Assembly (NCBI GenBank): GCA_963805525.1
Contig: CAWDUT010000007.1
Span: 682,001 to 746,000 of the forward strand
Length of the DNA: 64,000 nucleotides
Direction: 5' to 3'
Origin: DASQFQ01 sp963805525
Lineage (GTDB): Bacteria; Actinomycetota; Thermoleophilia; Solirubrobacterales; Solirubrobacteraceae
Position 1 is the first letter of the stretch. Each line of letters starts with the position of its first letter. The notes under the pieces were generated by a model that was not told the DNA's origin, ran no database searches, and saw only the letters and a list, made by a program, of their open reading frames with translations. The position numbers and the translations under genes are program-made. Below, in pieces: positions 31,488 through 40,091 of the stretch.

Positions 31488-33079
31488 AGCAGCAGCTTCC
31501 CGGGGTTCATGATCCCGGCGGGGTCGCAGCGCTCCTTCAGCGCGCGCAGCACGTCGAGGCCGAGCTCGCCGTCCTCGGCGCCCAGCCACGGCGCGTGATC
31601 CGACCCCACCGCGTGGTGGTGGGTGATCGTGCCGCCGGTCGCGACGATCGCGTCGGTCGCCGCGACCTTCGCCCGCCGCCACTGGGCCGCCGGGTCGTCT
31701 CGGTCCTGCGCCGCGAACGCGGTGAAGTAGAGCGAGGCGCCGGTCGGATAGACGTGCGAGAGGTGGCAGAGCACGAGCGGCGCCGGCAGCGAGGCCTCGA
31801 GCGCCCGCGTGACCGCCGACCGCAGGGCAGCCAGGTTCGACCACGTCGTCGCGGTCTCCAGCGTCTCCACCATCACGCCGCGGTCGAGCAGGTCGTCGCG
31901 CAGGTGCGGCCCGGCGTAACGCGTGGCGGCCCAGGCCTGGCCCGGCGACTGGCCGAGCGGCCACCCGCCCGCGCCGCGCAGCGCCTTGGCCGCCAGCTTG
32001 CGCCGGAGCGCCACCGAGACCTCGCTGCCCTCCCAGCCGCACACCAGCACGCAGCGCCCGCCCAGCACCGCGCCCATCGCCCGCGCCTTGGCGCCGTTGC
32101 CGGCCAGCGCGAACGACATCCGCGTCTCCGCCTCGTCGGCGAGCCGCGCGATGTCCGGCGCCAGCTCCTCCTGCGCGAGCCCGCGCAGCGCGTCCCAGCC
32201 GGCCTCGAAGTCGCGGAACGCGAAGCCCTCGTAGCGGCGCGCGGCCGGCAGCGGGAAGACGCGCAGGCCGACGCTGGTGATCGCGCCCAGGATGCCCTCG
32301 GAGCCGATCACGAGCTGCTTGAGCGCCGGTCCGGCGGCGGTGGCCGGCACCGGCAGGTTGGCGAGCTCGCCGGCGGGCGTCGCGCAGCGCAGCGCGACGA
32401 CGTTCTCCTCGATCCGCCCGTGGCCGGTCGAGGACTGGCCGGCCGAGCGCGTCGCGACGCAGCCGCCGACGGTCGCCCACTCGTAGCTCTGTGGCGTGTG
32501 GCCGATCATGTAACCGCGCTGCCCGACCGCCTGGTCGGCCTCCGGCAGGCGCGTCCCGCCGCCCAGCCACGCGAGCTGCGAGCGCTCGTCGAACGACTCG
32601 ATCCCCTCCAGCCGCCCGAGGTCGAGCGACACCAGCGCGTCATGGCTGCCGCGCAGCGGCTCGAGCCCGCCGACGACGCTCGTGCCGCCGCCGAACGGCA
32701 CCACCGCCACGCCGGCCTCGGCGCACGCGGCGAGCACGGCCTGCACCGCCTCGGCGCTCTCCGGCGCTACCACCGCGTCGGGCGCGTCCTCGCAGTCGCC
32801 CGCGCGCTGGCGCAGCAGGTCGAGGTAGGACTTGCCGCGGCAGCGCCCCACGCGCGCCGCCGCATCCGAGCGGACCTCTCCCAGCTCGGCCAGCCGGGCA
32901 CGGAGGGAGTCGGGCAACGCTGGCGGCCGCAGCCGGACCTCGTCCAGCGAGACGGGCGTCGACACCACGGCGCCCGACACCCCCAGCTCGGAGCGCAGGA
33001 AGCCCGCCGCGTGATCCGGCAGCGACGGCCCGGCGCCCGGCTCGCCCCAGCCCCAGAAGACGCACTCGCGCCGGCTCAT
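31484..33079 (-). CDS. FAD-linked oxidase, alkylglycerone-phosphate synthase (AGPS)-like
   Basis: 531 residues of the vanillyl-alcohol oxidase/PCMH superfamily. The FAD domain has VVPFGGGTSVVGGLEPL and SYEWATVGGCVATRSAGQSS; the C-terminus has the His cluster ITHHHAVGSDHAPW, as in AGPS. Eukaryotic AGPS swaps an acyl for an alkyl group to make ether lipids; bacterial relatives are also annotated as glycolate/lactate dehydrogenase-like. The ether-lipid role is therefore possible but not certain. ATG 33079 overlaps the stop of the SRPBCC gene (ATGA). It is the last gene of a coupled string from the FHA gene. Confidence 0.82.
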   Translation of the reverse strand: MSRRECVFWGWGEPGAGPSLPDHAAGFLRSELGVSGAVVSTPVSLDEVRLRPPALPDSLRARLAELGEVRSDAAARVGRCRGKSYLDLLRQRAGDCEDAPDAVVAPESAEAVQAVLAACAEAGVAVVPFGGGTSVVGGLEPLRGSHDALVSLDLGRLEGIESFDERSQLAWLGGGTRLPEADQAVGQRGYMIGHTPQSYEWATVGGCVATRSAGQSSTGHGRIEENVVALRCATPAGELANLPVPATAAGPALKQLVIGSEGILGAITSVGLRVFPLPAARRYEGFAFRDFEAGWDALRGLAQEELAPDIARLADEAETRMSFALAGNGAKARAMGAVLGGRCVLVCGWEGSEVSVALRRKLAAKALRGAGGWPLGQSPGQAWAATRYAGPHLRDDLLDRGVMVETLETATTWSNLAALRSAVTRALEASLPAPLVLCHLSHVYPTGASLYFTAFAAQDRDDPAAQWRRAKVAATDAIVATGGTITHHHAVGSDHAPWLGAEDGELGLDVLRALKERCDPAGIMNPGKLLL

Positions 33080-33516
33080 GCGCCGCCCTCCACCAGACCC
33101 GCGAGCCCGGCCAGCGCTTCGTCGCACTGCTTGCGCGCCGCCCGCTTGAGCATCATCCCGCCGACCCGCGCCCAGCCCTTCGGCCGCTGGACCATCTCGA
33201 GCCCGACCTCGGTGCCCGTCTCGGCCGGCGCCAGCGCCACCTCGCAGGTCACCTCGCGGAACAGCGACTCGAACGCGGTTCCCGCCAGCTCCTGCGACCA
33301 GCGCCGCCGCTCGGAGCCCTTGGACAGCTCGACCCGGTAGTCGGCGCGCACCGCGCGGCCCTTGTCGGTCAGCAGCACCGACGTCCAGCCGTTCGAGCTC
33401 ACGCCCTCCACCCGCTGCGTGCGCGGCCACCAGCGCGGCAGGTGGTACGGGTCGCGCACGATCCGCCACACCTCGTCGACCGGCGCGGAGACCGTGCGCG
33501 AGCGGCGGACCACCAC
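33076..33516 (-). CDS. SRPBCC (START/Bet v1-like) family protein
   Basis: 146 residues. The helix-grip fold is indicated by SRTVSAPVDEVWRIVRDPYHL at the start, WPRTQRVEGV, and a long C-terminal helix with MMLKRAARKQCDEALAGLAG. Such proteins bind a hydrophobic ligand or act as polyketide cyclase/dehydrase. Ligand unknown. Start GTG 33516 is three bases after the apt stop, and the stop overlaps the AGPS-like gene, so it may supply or accept a lipid for that enzyme. Confidence 0.82.
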   Translation of the reverse strand: MVVRRSRTVSAPVDEVWRIVRDPYHLPRWWPRTQRVEGVSSNGWTSVLLTDKGRAVRADYRVELSKGSERRRWSQELAGTAFESLFREVTCEVALAPAETGTEVGLEMVQRPKGWARVGGMMLKRAARKQCDEALAGLAGLVEGGA

Positions 33517-33519
33517 GCC

Positions 33520-34050
33520 CTAGTCCCCGTCGTAGGAGATCAGCGCGTGGACGTCGTAGCCGTCGAGCCGGCGCCGCCCCTCGAGGAACTCCAGCTCGAC
33601 CAGGAAGGCGCAGCCCGTCACCGTCCCCCCCAGGCTCTCGACGAGCTCCGCCAGCGCGGCGGCCGTGCCGCCGGTGGCGAGCAGGTCGTCGTGGATCAGC
33701 ACGCGCGCGCCGTCGGCCAGCGCGTCGGCGTGCATCTCCAGCGCGTCGACGCCGTACTCGAGGATGTACTCGGCCGACACCGTCTCCGACGGCAGCTTCC
33801 CGGGCTTGCGGGCGGGGACGAAGCCGGCGTCGAGCTCCAGCGCCAGCGCGGCGCCGAGGATGAAGCCGCGCGCCTCGGCCGCGACCACGTAGTCGACCTC
33901 GCGCGGCCGCGCCCACTCGGCGAGCTGCCCGACCGCGTGCCGGACGGCGGTGTGATCGAGCAGCAGCGGCGTGATGTCCTTGAACAGGATCCCCGCGGCC
34001 GGGAAGTCCGGGATGTCCCGGATGAGCGCCCGCAGGTCGGGCTCGGTCAC
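33520..34050 (-). CDS. apt: Adenine phosphoribosyltransferase
   Basis: 176 residues. The family's IRDIPDFPAAGILFKDITPLL is near the N-terminus, with the PRPP-binding loop VLIHDDLLATGGTAAA in the second half and VAAEARGFILGAALAL in the middle. It converts adenine and PRPP to AMP in purine salvage. GTG 34050 overlaps the TGA of the upstream MerR gene. In many actinobacteria apt sits near relA and secD; here it is placed between MerR and SRPBCC genes. Confidence 0.95.
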   Translation of the reverse strand: MTEPDLRALIRDIPDFPAAGILFKDITPLLLDHTAVRHAVGQLAEWARPREVDYVVAAEARGFILGAALALELDAGFVPARKPGKLPSETVSAEYILEYGVDALEMHADALADGARVLIHDDLLATGGTAAALAELVESLGGTVTGCAFLVELEFLEGRRRLDGYDVHALISYDGD

Positions 34051-34829
34051 TTGGCGATGCGGCGCAGGTCGCGCACGAGCAGCAGGTGCTTGAGGTGCGA
34101 GGCGACCGCCGCGAGGTTCTCCAGCGCCTCGACCGCCTCCTTGCGCCGCTCGGGATTACGGGAGCGCAGGGACGGGGCGAGGATCTGCTGCAGCAGGCCG
34201 GACTCGCGCTCGGCGGAGGTCTTGAAGACGCGCAGGTTGCGCCCCGCGACGCCGTAGCGCGACAGCTCGGTGACGGCGCGGATGATCTCGCGCTCGGTCT
34301 CGTCGTAGTAGCGGACGTTCCCGCGCAACTCGCCGGCCACGATCCCGTAGTCCTCGAGCTCGGCGACCAGCCGCCGCTCGGCCCCGGTCTCCTCGACGAC
34401 GTCCTCGAGCGAGTAGAGCGCGCCCTTGTCGCGCAGCGTGAAGGTCAGCCGCCGCAGCGCCGCGCCCGGCCGCGCGTCCGAGCCCGCCTGGGGCGAGGCG
34501 ACCTGCTCGGCGCCCTCGCTGCGGCCCGCCGCCAGCTCCTGGCGGATCACCCGCAGCGGCAGGAACTCGTCGCGCTGGAGCCGCAGGATCGTGCGCAGGC
34601 GCGAGACGTCCGTCTGGGAGTACAGCCGGTAGCCGCCGGGCGTCCGCCGCGGCGTCAGCAGCTTCTGATCCTCCAGGTAGCGGATCTTGGAGATCGAGAT
34701 GTCGGGGAACTCCTGCTGCAGCGCCTTGCAGACCGCCCCGATGGTCAGTGACTTCTGGCGCTGGACGGGCTCAGGCTGGAGCTCGGCCCCGTCGGCTGCC
34801 GCCGGATCGGTGATGTCCGGCTCGCTCAC
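34047..34829 (-). CDS. MerR-family regulator (FtsR-like)
   Basis: 260 residues. The MerR winged helix is SISKIRYLEDQKLLTPRRTP with GGYRLYSQTDVSRLRTILRL, then a helical linker. A second MerR-like segment follows (YSLEDVVEETGAERRLVAEL, VRYYDETEREIIRAVTELSR), giving the two-part layout of actinobacterial FtsR-type proteins, which lie beside the FHA gene garA and affect cell division genes in Corynebacterium. The same arrangement here (FHA then MerR, GTGA overlap) supports orthology. Direct targets in this organism are unknown. Confidence 0.85.
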   Translation of the reverse strand: MSEPDITDPAAADGAELQPEPVQRQKSLTIGAVCKALQQEFPDISISKIRYLEDQKLLTPRRTPGGYRLYSQTDVSRLRTILRLQRDEFLPLRVIRQELAAGRSEGAEQVASPQAGSDARPGAALRRLTFTLRDKGALYSLEDVVEETGAERRLVAELEDYGIVAGELRGNVRYYDETEREIIRAVTELSRYGVAGRNLRVFKTSAERESGLLQQILAPSLRSRNPERRKEAVEALENLAAVASHLKHLLLVRDLRRIAK

Positions 34830-35299
34830 CGTGCGAAGAACGTGAGCTTGAACTTGCCGATCTGCAGCTCGTCGCCGTCGGCGAGCCGGTGCGAGTCGAC
34901 CCGCTGGCGGTTCACGTACGTGCCGTTCAGCGAGCCGGAGTCGTCGAGGAACCAGTCGCCGCCGCGGCGGATCAGCGTGGCGTGCTCGCGCGAGACGGTC
35001 ACGTCGTCGAGGAAGACGCCGGCCTCGGGCGAGCGCCCGATCGTCATCTTCTCGCCCGTGAGCGGGAACGACTGGCCGACGCGGCCGCCGCCGGAGCGGA
35101 CGACGAGCGCGCCGCTCTGGGCCGCGACGTCACCGACGTCGACGGGCTTGAGCTCGCCCGTCTGGTCGTCGATCACGTACGTCGCAGTCGTCGCGTCCTC
35201 CTTCGGGGCCTCAGCGGCGCCCTGGAACGCGCCGCACTTGGGGCAGTAGTTCGCCCCCTCCGCGACCACGAAGCCGCACTCTGGGCAATGACGCGCCAC
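34826..35299 (-). CDS. Zinc-ribbon/FHA protein, GarA/OdhI-like
   Basis: 157 residues. An N-terminal zinc ribbon has paired CxxC (HCPECG and YCPKCG). A linker contains DATTATYVID, where the TT pair resembles the kinase-target threonines of GarA and OdhI. The FHA domain spans residues 75-155 with MTIGRSPEAG, DVTVSREHATL and SLNGTYVN. GarA-type proteins, when unphosphorylated, bind and restrain 2-oxoglutarate metabolism enzymes; that role is transferred by analogy. The added zinc ribbon differs from mycobacterial GarA. It is coupled to the FtsR-like gene. Confidence 0.85.
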   Translation of the reverse strand: MARHCPECGFVVAEGANYCPKCGAFQGAAEAPKEDATTATYVIDDQTGELKPVDVGDVAAQSGALVVRSGGGRVGQSFPLTGEKMTIGRSPEAGVFLDDVTVSREHATLIRRGGDWFLDDSGSLNGTYVNRQRVDSHRLADGDELQIGKFKLTFFAR

Positions 35300-35325
35300 G
35301 GCTAGGGCTCCCCTGCCAGGGGCCC

Positions 35326-35583
35326 TTAGACGTCGTCGTCGCTAGCGGCGCGGCCGGCCAGGATGTCCGTCAGGCGCTGCACGTCGGCGCCCGAGATGAC
35401 CTCCTCGCCGCCTTCGTGCTTCTTGCGGAGGCGGTTCACCAGCTCCGCGCGCAGGATGTCGATCTTTCCGTGCAGGATGCGGCGCCGGTAGGACACCTCC
35501 TGCTCCTCGTCAGTGAGCTGCTGGATCAGATCCTTCAGCTCCTGGTCCGAGAGCGACCCCAGGTCGGGGAAGGTGTCCATCAT
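35326..35583 (-). CDS. rsiG: RsiG-like c-di-GMP-dependent anti-sigma factor, single-motif form
   Basis: 85 residues forming two predicted helices. Helix 2 contains E27-x3-S31-x2-R34-x3-H38-x3-D42, which is the RsiG c-di-GMP motif E(X)3S(X)2R(X)3Q(X)3D with His in place of Gln. In Streptomyces RsiG has two such motifs and holds the sigma factor WhiG when c-di-GMP is bound; in Rubrobacter a one-motif homodimer does so. This protein would be of the one-motif type. No whiG is in the window. It lies 27 bases upstream of the FHA gene on the same strand. Confidence 0.65.
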   Translation of the reverse strand: MMDTFPDLGSLSDQELKDLIQQLTDEEQEVSYRRRILHGKIDILRAELVNRLRKKHEGGEEVISGADVQRLTDILAGRAASDDDV

Positions 35584-35633
35584 CAGAGCGTTCCTCTCGT
35601 CGCTTCGGCTACCACGAACCTCACTCTAGCGGT

Positions 35634-36329
35634 TCAAGCTGAGCTTGAGGGTCCCTGCTCGCGGCTCAGGCGAATCGCCTCCCGCAGGTACAGGACGGTC
35701 GCTCCCAGCACGAGCACGAGCCCGACGTAGAGGCACGCCTCGGCGACCCAGCCGACCCCGGCCATGGCCAGGAACAACGCGGTCATGACCGGCCACACGC
35801 CGGCCCGGCCCCACCAGTTGACCTTGACGTTCAGACCGCGGTTCAGGCCCCAGCGGACGAGCCCCATCACGAACACCTCGCGGACGACCAGCACCGTGAG
35901 CGCCCAGTGCGGGAGAAGGTCGAACTTCCAGCACACGATCACGCCCGAGATGACCAGCAGGCGGTCGACGAGCGGGTCGAGCAGCGCCCCGAAGCGCGAG
36001 TACTGGCCAGTCAGCCGCGCGGTGATCCCGTCGAGGTAGTCGGTCCACCCGATCACGGCGAAGATCACCAGCGGCGCGATGTCCGTGCCGTCGTCGGAGC
36101 TCAGCGCCAGGACGAGGAAGACCGGGATCAGCGCGAGCCGGATGAAGCCGATCGCGTTGGGGATCGTCCACACGCGCCACGGCTGGCCGGCGAGCGTCTC
36201 CGGCGGCGGCGGGCCCGAGCGGTCCAGCCCGCTCAGGCGGCGGAACGTGAGCCGCGCCTTCTCGGCGGCGTCCTGCATCTGCTCGCGGGCGCGATCCGCG
36301 CCGCTCTGGTTCAGGCCAGGGTCCGCCAC
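35634..36329 (-). CDS. CDP-alcohol phosphatidyltransferase (PgsA-like)
   Basis: 231 residues. The family motif D-x2-DG-x2-AR-x8-G-x3-D-x3-D is complete: GWTDYLDGITARLTGQYSRF, then GALLDPLVDRLL. Five to six membrane helices follow the pattern of phosphatidylglycerophosphate synthase, which joins CDP-diacylglycerol (from CdsA, gene at 51681) to glycerol-3-phosphate. GTG 36329 makes a 19-base overlap with proS; an internal ATG at 36278 would avoid it and drop the first 17 residues. A phosphatidylinositol-phosphate synthase role is not excluded. Confidence 0.85.
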   Translation of the reverse strand: MADPGLNQSGADRAREQMQDAAEKARLTFRRLSGLDRSGPPPPETLAGQPWRVWTIPNAIGFIRLALIPVFLVLALSSDDGTDIAPLVIFAVIGWTDYLDGITARLTGQYSRFGALLDPLVDRLLVISGVIVCWKFDLLPHWALTVLVVREVFVMGLVRWGLNRGLNVKVNWWGRAGVWPVMTALFLAMAGVGWVAEACLYVGLVLVLGATVLYLREAIRLSREQGPSSSA

Positions 36330-37996
36330 AGCTCTGCCGCCGCGTCCGCGGCGCCCTCCAGCGGGAGCGTCCGTGACTCCTGACCGCGCCGCACCTGCGC
36401 CTCCAGCTCGCCCGAGGCGAGCGAGCGCTTGCCCGCGGTCAGCCGCAGCGGGCAGCCGAGCAGCTCGGCGTCGGCGAACTTGCCGCCGGGCCCGAGGTCC
36501 TCGCGGTCGTCGTAGATGACATCCAGGCCGGCCTCGCGCAGCTCGCCGTAGAGCCGCTCGGCCAGCGCGTGCTCCTCGGTCCCCGGCTTGCCGAGACCGA
36601 CGAGGTGGACGTCGAAGGGCGAGATCGAGCGCGGCCACGAGATGCCCTGGTCGTCGGCGAACTGCTCGACGGCCGCGGCGCAGATGCGCGCAGGGCCGAT
36701 CCCGTAGGAGCCCATCCAGATCAGCTGCTCGTTGCCGTTCTCGTCGAGGTAGGTGGCGTCCAGCGGCTCGGAGAAGCGCGTGCCGAGCTTGAAGATGTTG
36801 CCCACCTCGATCGCCGGCTCGATCCGGATCGGGTGCCCGTTGACGGTGTCGCCGGCCACCACGGTGCGGACGTCGGCGCGCTTGAACGGGAAGTCGCGGC
36901 CGGGCTCGACGCCCTGCAGGTGGTAGCCGTCACGGTTGGCGCCCGCGACGTACGGGCCGGGCGCCACGGCGTCGTCGAGCAGGACCGGGACGTCGGCGCC
37001 GACCGGGCCCATCGAGCCGGCGGGGCCGATGCGCTGGGCGAACTCGTCCTCGCGCGCGGCGCGGAACTCGGCGCCGAGGGCGTTGGCGAGCTTGATCGCG
37101 TTGACCTGATGGTCGCCGCGCAGCACGACGAGCACGAGCCCGCGGTCCTCCACCATCACGGGATAGGACTTCAGCAGCGCGCCCTCCGGCAGGTGCAGCG
37201 CGCCGGCGACCTCGGCGATCGTGGTCAGGCCGGGCGTCGCCAACTCCTCGGGCGCGGAGCGCGGCGCGGGCAGCTCGACCGGCGCGGGCTCGCCGCTCGC
37301 GACCTCGACGTTGGCCGCGTAGCCGGGTGCGAGCGCGACGTCGTTCTCGCCGGCCGGGCACGGCGCCATGTACTCGTGGGCGCCGAAGCCGCCCATCATC
37401 CCGACGTCCGACTCGACCCGGTACCACTCGAGCCCGCAGCGGTCGAAGATGCGGTCGTAGGCGCCGCGGAAGTGCTCGTAGTGCTCGTCGAGGCCGGCGC
37501 GGTCGCGGTCGAAGGTGTAGGCGTCCTTCATGATGAACTCGCGCGTGCGCAGGAGCCCGGCGCGCGGCCGCGCCTCGTCCCGGCCCTTGGTCTGGAGGTG
37601 GTAGGCCGAGAACGGCAGCTGCCGGTAGGAGCGCACGATCGAGGAGACGTGGAAGGTGATGACCTCCTCGGCGGTGAGCGCCAGCACCATGTCGGCACCC
37701 TTGCGGTCCTTGAACTTGAAGACCTCATCAATGCTGTAACGGCCCGAGCGCTGCCACAGATCAGCCGGATTGATCACCGGCATCAACATCTCCTGGCAGC
37801 CGATGGCGTCCATCTCCTCGCGGACGATCTGCGCGGCGTTCTCATGCGCGCGCCAGCCGGCGGGCAGGAACGTCCAGAGGCCGGCGCCGAGCTGGCGCAC
37901 CAGGCCCGCGCGGACCATGAGCTTGTGCGAGAGCGCCTCGGCGTCGGCCGGGGCCTGCTTCTCGGTGGGTAGGAGATAGCGGGAGAGACGAGTCAC
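36311..37996 (-). CDS. proS: Prolyl-tRNA synthetase (bacterial type)
   Basis: 561 residues. Class II motifs are visible: motif 1 region GLWTFLPAGWRAHENAAQIV, motif 2 RAGLLRTREFIMKDAYTFD, motif 3 MGSYGIGPARICAAAVEQF. The middle has a YbaK-like editing insertion (about residues 225-385), which clears mischarged Ala-tRNA(Pro). The C-terminal anticodon domain ends RGQESRTLPLEGAADAAAEL. GTG 37996 is used because TRLSRYLLPTEKQAPADAEA matches the usual start of bacterial ProS. It diverges from the SOD gene with 56 bases between them. Confidence 0.95.
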   Translation of the reverse strand: MTRLSRYLLPTEKQAPADAEALSHKLMVRAGLVRQLGAGLWTFLPAGWRAHENAAQIVREEMDAIGCQEMLMPVINPADLWQRSGRYSIDEVFKFKDRKGADMVLALTAEEVITFHVSSIVRSYRQLPFSAYHLQTKGRDEARPRAGLLRTREFIMKDAYTFDRDRAGLDEHYEHFRGAYDRIFDRCGLEWYRVESDVGMMGGFGAHEYMAPCPAGENDVALAPGYAANVEVASGEPAPVELPAPRSAPEELATPGLTTIAEVAGALHLPEGALLKSYPVMVEDRGLVLVVLRGDHQVNAIKLANALGAEFRAAREDEFAQRIGPAGSMGPVGADVPVLLDDAVAPGPYVAGANRDGYHLQGVEPGRDFPFKRADVRTVVAGDTVNGHPIRIEPAIEVGNIFKLGTRFSEPLDATYLDENGNEQLIWMGSYGIGPARICAAAVEQFADDQGISWPRSISPFDVHLVGLGKPGTEEHALAERLYGELREAGLDVIYDDREDLGPGGKFADAELLGCPLRLTAGKRSLASGELEAQVRRGQESRTLPLEGAADAAAELWRTLA

Positions 37997-38052
37997 TGTG
38001 CAGGGAAAGCTATCTTGCAAGCCCGTCCTGATTACGCAAGGAGGAGCCAGCC

Positions 38053-38658
38053 ATGGCCTACGAGGTCCCCCCGCTGCCCTACGACTACGACGCCCTCGAG
38101 CCCCATATCGACGAGGCGACGATGAAGGTGCATCACGACAAGCACCACCAGGCTTACGTGGACAAGGCGAACGCCGCGCTCGAAGGCACCGAGTGGGACG
38201 GCAAGCCGATCGAGGATGTGTTGAAGGATCTCGACTCGCTGCCGTCGGACAAGCAGGGCCCCGTGCGCAACAACGGCGGCGGCCACTACAACCACTCGCT
38301 GTTCTGGGAGTCGATGAGCCCCGACGGCGGCGGCGAGCCGTCCGGCGCGCTGGGCGACGCGATCAACTCCGCGTTCGGTTCGTTCGACGACTTCAAGACC
38401 AAGCTCAAGGAGACCGGTGTCGGCCAGTTCGGCTCCGGCTGGGCGTGGCTCGTGCACGACGGCTCCGGCCTCGCGATCGTCGGCACACCGAACCAGGATT
38501 CGCCGCTCTCCAAGGGCCAGACGCCGCTGGTGGGCGTCGACGTCTGGGAGCACGCGTACTACCTGAAGTACCAGAACAAGCGCCCCGACTACATCGACGC
38601 GTGGTTCAACACGATCGACTGGGGCAAGGTCTCCGAGCGCTACGAGGCCGTGGCCTGA
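38053..38658 (+). CDS. sodA: Superoxide dismutase, Fe/Mn family
   Basis: 201 residues. Metal ligands are His in MKVHHDKHHQAYV, His in NNGGGHYNHSLFW, and Asp/His in GVDVWEHAYYLKYQNKRPDY. The GGGHYNH..FW pattern with the glycine-rich run fits Mn-preferring enzymes, but metal choice is not settled. The start ATG has a strong AAGGAGG eight bases upstream. The enzyme dismutates superoxide in the cytoplasm, with an MntH importer elsewhere in the window. No signal peptide is seen. The stop overlaps the next frame as CTGA. Confidence 0.93.
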   Translation: MAYEVPPLPYDYDALEPHIDEATMKVHHDKHHQAYVDKANAALEGTEWDGKPIEDVLKDLDSLPSDKQGPVRNNGGGHYNHSLFWESMSPDGGGEPSGALGDAINSAFGSFDDFKTKLKETGVGQFGSGWAWLVHDGSGLAIVGTPNQDSPLSKGQTPLVGVDVWEHAYYLKYQNKRPDYIDAWFNTIDWGKVSERYEAVA

Positions 38659-40091
38659 GCGTTGCGGCGCGGCTCGCGCTGAGCTGCTTTCTGTTGTGCC
38701 TGGCCGCCGCGGCTCCCGCGGCGGCCTCGCACGACCAGGAGTCGATCTTCGAGGACGAGCACCAGCTGCTCGAGAGCGGGCCGGGGGTGGCTTCCGCCGC
38801 GCTCGACGACATCGACGCGCTGGGCGCCGACTCCGTGCGCTCGCTGGTGTTGTGGGGCCGCGTGGCGCCCACCCGGAAGGGGGCGCCGTACTCGCCGGCG
38901 GCGTGGGACCCGTATGACGACCTCGTGCGGGGCACGCGGGCGCGCGGGCTGGGCCTGATCCTCTCCCCCTCGACGCCGATCCCGCTGTGGGCGTCGCGCT
39001 GCAAGCACCGGACGGCGACCTGCAAGCCGGATCCGAAGGCCTACCGGGCGTTCGTGACCGCGCTGGGACGGCGCTACTCGGGCTCGTATCGCGACGAGAA
39101 CCAGGGCGGCGGCGTGCTGCCGCGGGTGACGCGCTGGTCGCTGCTCAACGAACCGAACCAGCCGGGCTGGCTGACGCCGCAGTACGAGCGGCGCCACGGC
39201 CGGCTGGTGGCGACGGCGGCGGTCCTCTACCGGTCGCTGGCGCGGGCCGGGATCGCGGGGCTGAAGGCGAGCGGGCACGGGCGCGACCAGGTGCTGCTCG
39301 GCGAGACGGGGCCGATCGGCCGCTCCACCGGCCCCCTGGCGCGGCGCCCGATCTCCCCCGTGGAGTTCCTGCGCAAGCTGTTCTGCCTCACGCCGGGCGG
39401 GCGGCGGTCGAAGGCGAAGGGCTGCCGCGGGTTCAAGCGCTTCGCGGTCTCCGGCTTCGCCCACCATCCCTACCAGCGCGGCGGCTCGCGGCCGCCGGCG
39501 GAGCCGCCCGAGGCGGCGGGCGAGATCACGATCTCCGCGCCGGGGCGGCTGCGGCGCGTGCTCGGCGCCGCGGCGCGGGCGCGCCGGATCCCCCGCCGGC
39601 TGCCGGTCTACTACACCGAGTTCGGCTTCCAGACCAACCCGCCCGACCGCATCTTCGGCGTCCGCGCGGCGCTCCAGCCCGCCTACCTCAACCAGTCCGA
39701 CTGGATGGCGTTCCGCGACCGGCGTGTGCGCGGGGTCGGGCAGTACAAGCTCGTCGACGACGCGCCACTGCCGAGCTTCCAGTCGGGGCTGCGCTTCGGC
39801 GACGGGCGGCGCAAACCGGGCTACGCGGCCTACCGCCTGCCGATCTGGGTCAGCGGGCGCGGCCCGCGGCTGCGGGTCTACGGGCAGGTGCGGCCCGCCG
39901 CGAACGGGACGCACCAGACCGTGCGGATCCAGGTCCGGCCGCCGAAGGGCGGCGCGTTCGCGACGGTCAGGACGGTCACGGTGCGCTCGCGGCGCGGGCA
40001 GTTCCTCGTGCGCGTGCCGAGGCGCCCCGGCGTCTGGCGGCTCGCGTGGGGCGCGCTCGTCTCCCGCGAGGCGAAGGTCGCGCCGCGATGA
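38655..40091 (+). CDS. Secreted glycoside hydrolase (clan A fold), probable CTG start
   Basis: About 478 residues. A signal peptide (ALSCFLLCLAAAAPAAA) leads a TIM-barrel domain with WSLLNEPNQPGWL (acid/base Glu) and VYYTEFGFQT (nucleophile Glu), typical of GH-A clan enzymes such as GH5/GH39. The last 80 residues form a beta-rich module. No ATG, GTG or TTG precedes the signal peptide outside the sod gene; CTG 38655 overlaps the sod stop as CTGA, mirroring the GTGA overlaps elsewhere. A GTG inside sod, about 58 bases earlier, is an alternative. The substrate polysaccharide is unknown. Confidence 0.78.
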   Translation: MSVAARLALSCFLLCLAAAAPAAASHDQESIFEDEHQLLESGPGVASAALDDIDALGADSVRSLVLWGRVAPTRKGAPYSPAAWDPYDDLVRGTRARGLGLILSPSTPIPLWASRCKHRTATCKPDPKAYRAFVTALGRRYSGSYRDENQGGGVLPRVTRWSLLNEPNQPGWLTPQYERRHGRLVATAAVLYRSLARAGIAGLKASGHGRDQVLLGETGPIGRSTGPLARRPISPVEFLRKLFCLTPGGRRSKAKGCRGFKRFAVSGFAHHPYQRGGSRPPAEPPEAAGEITISAPGRLRRVLGAAARARRIPRRLPVYYTEFGFQTNPPDRIFGVRAALQPAYLNQSDWMAFRDRRVRGVGQYKLVDDAPLPSFQSGLRFGDGRRKPGYAAYRLPIWVSGRGPRLRVYGQVRPAANGTHQTVRIQVRPPKGGAFATVRTVTVRSRRGQFLVRVPRRPGVWRLAWGALVSREAKVAPR

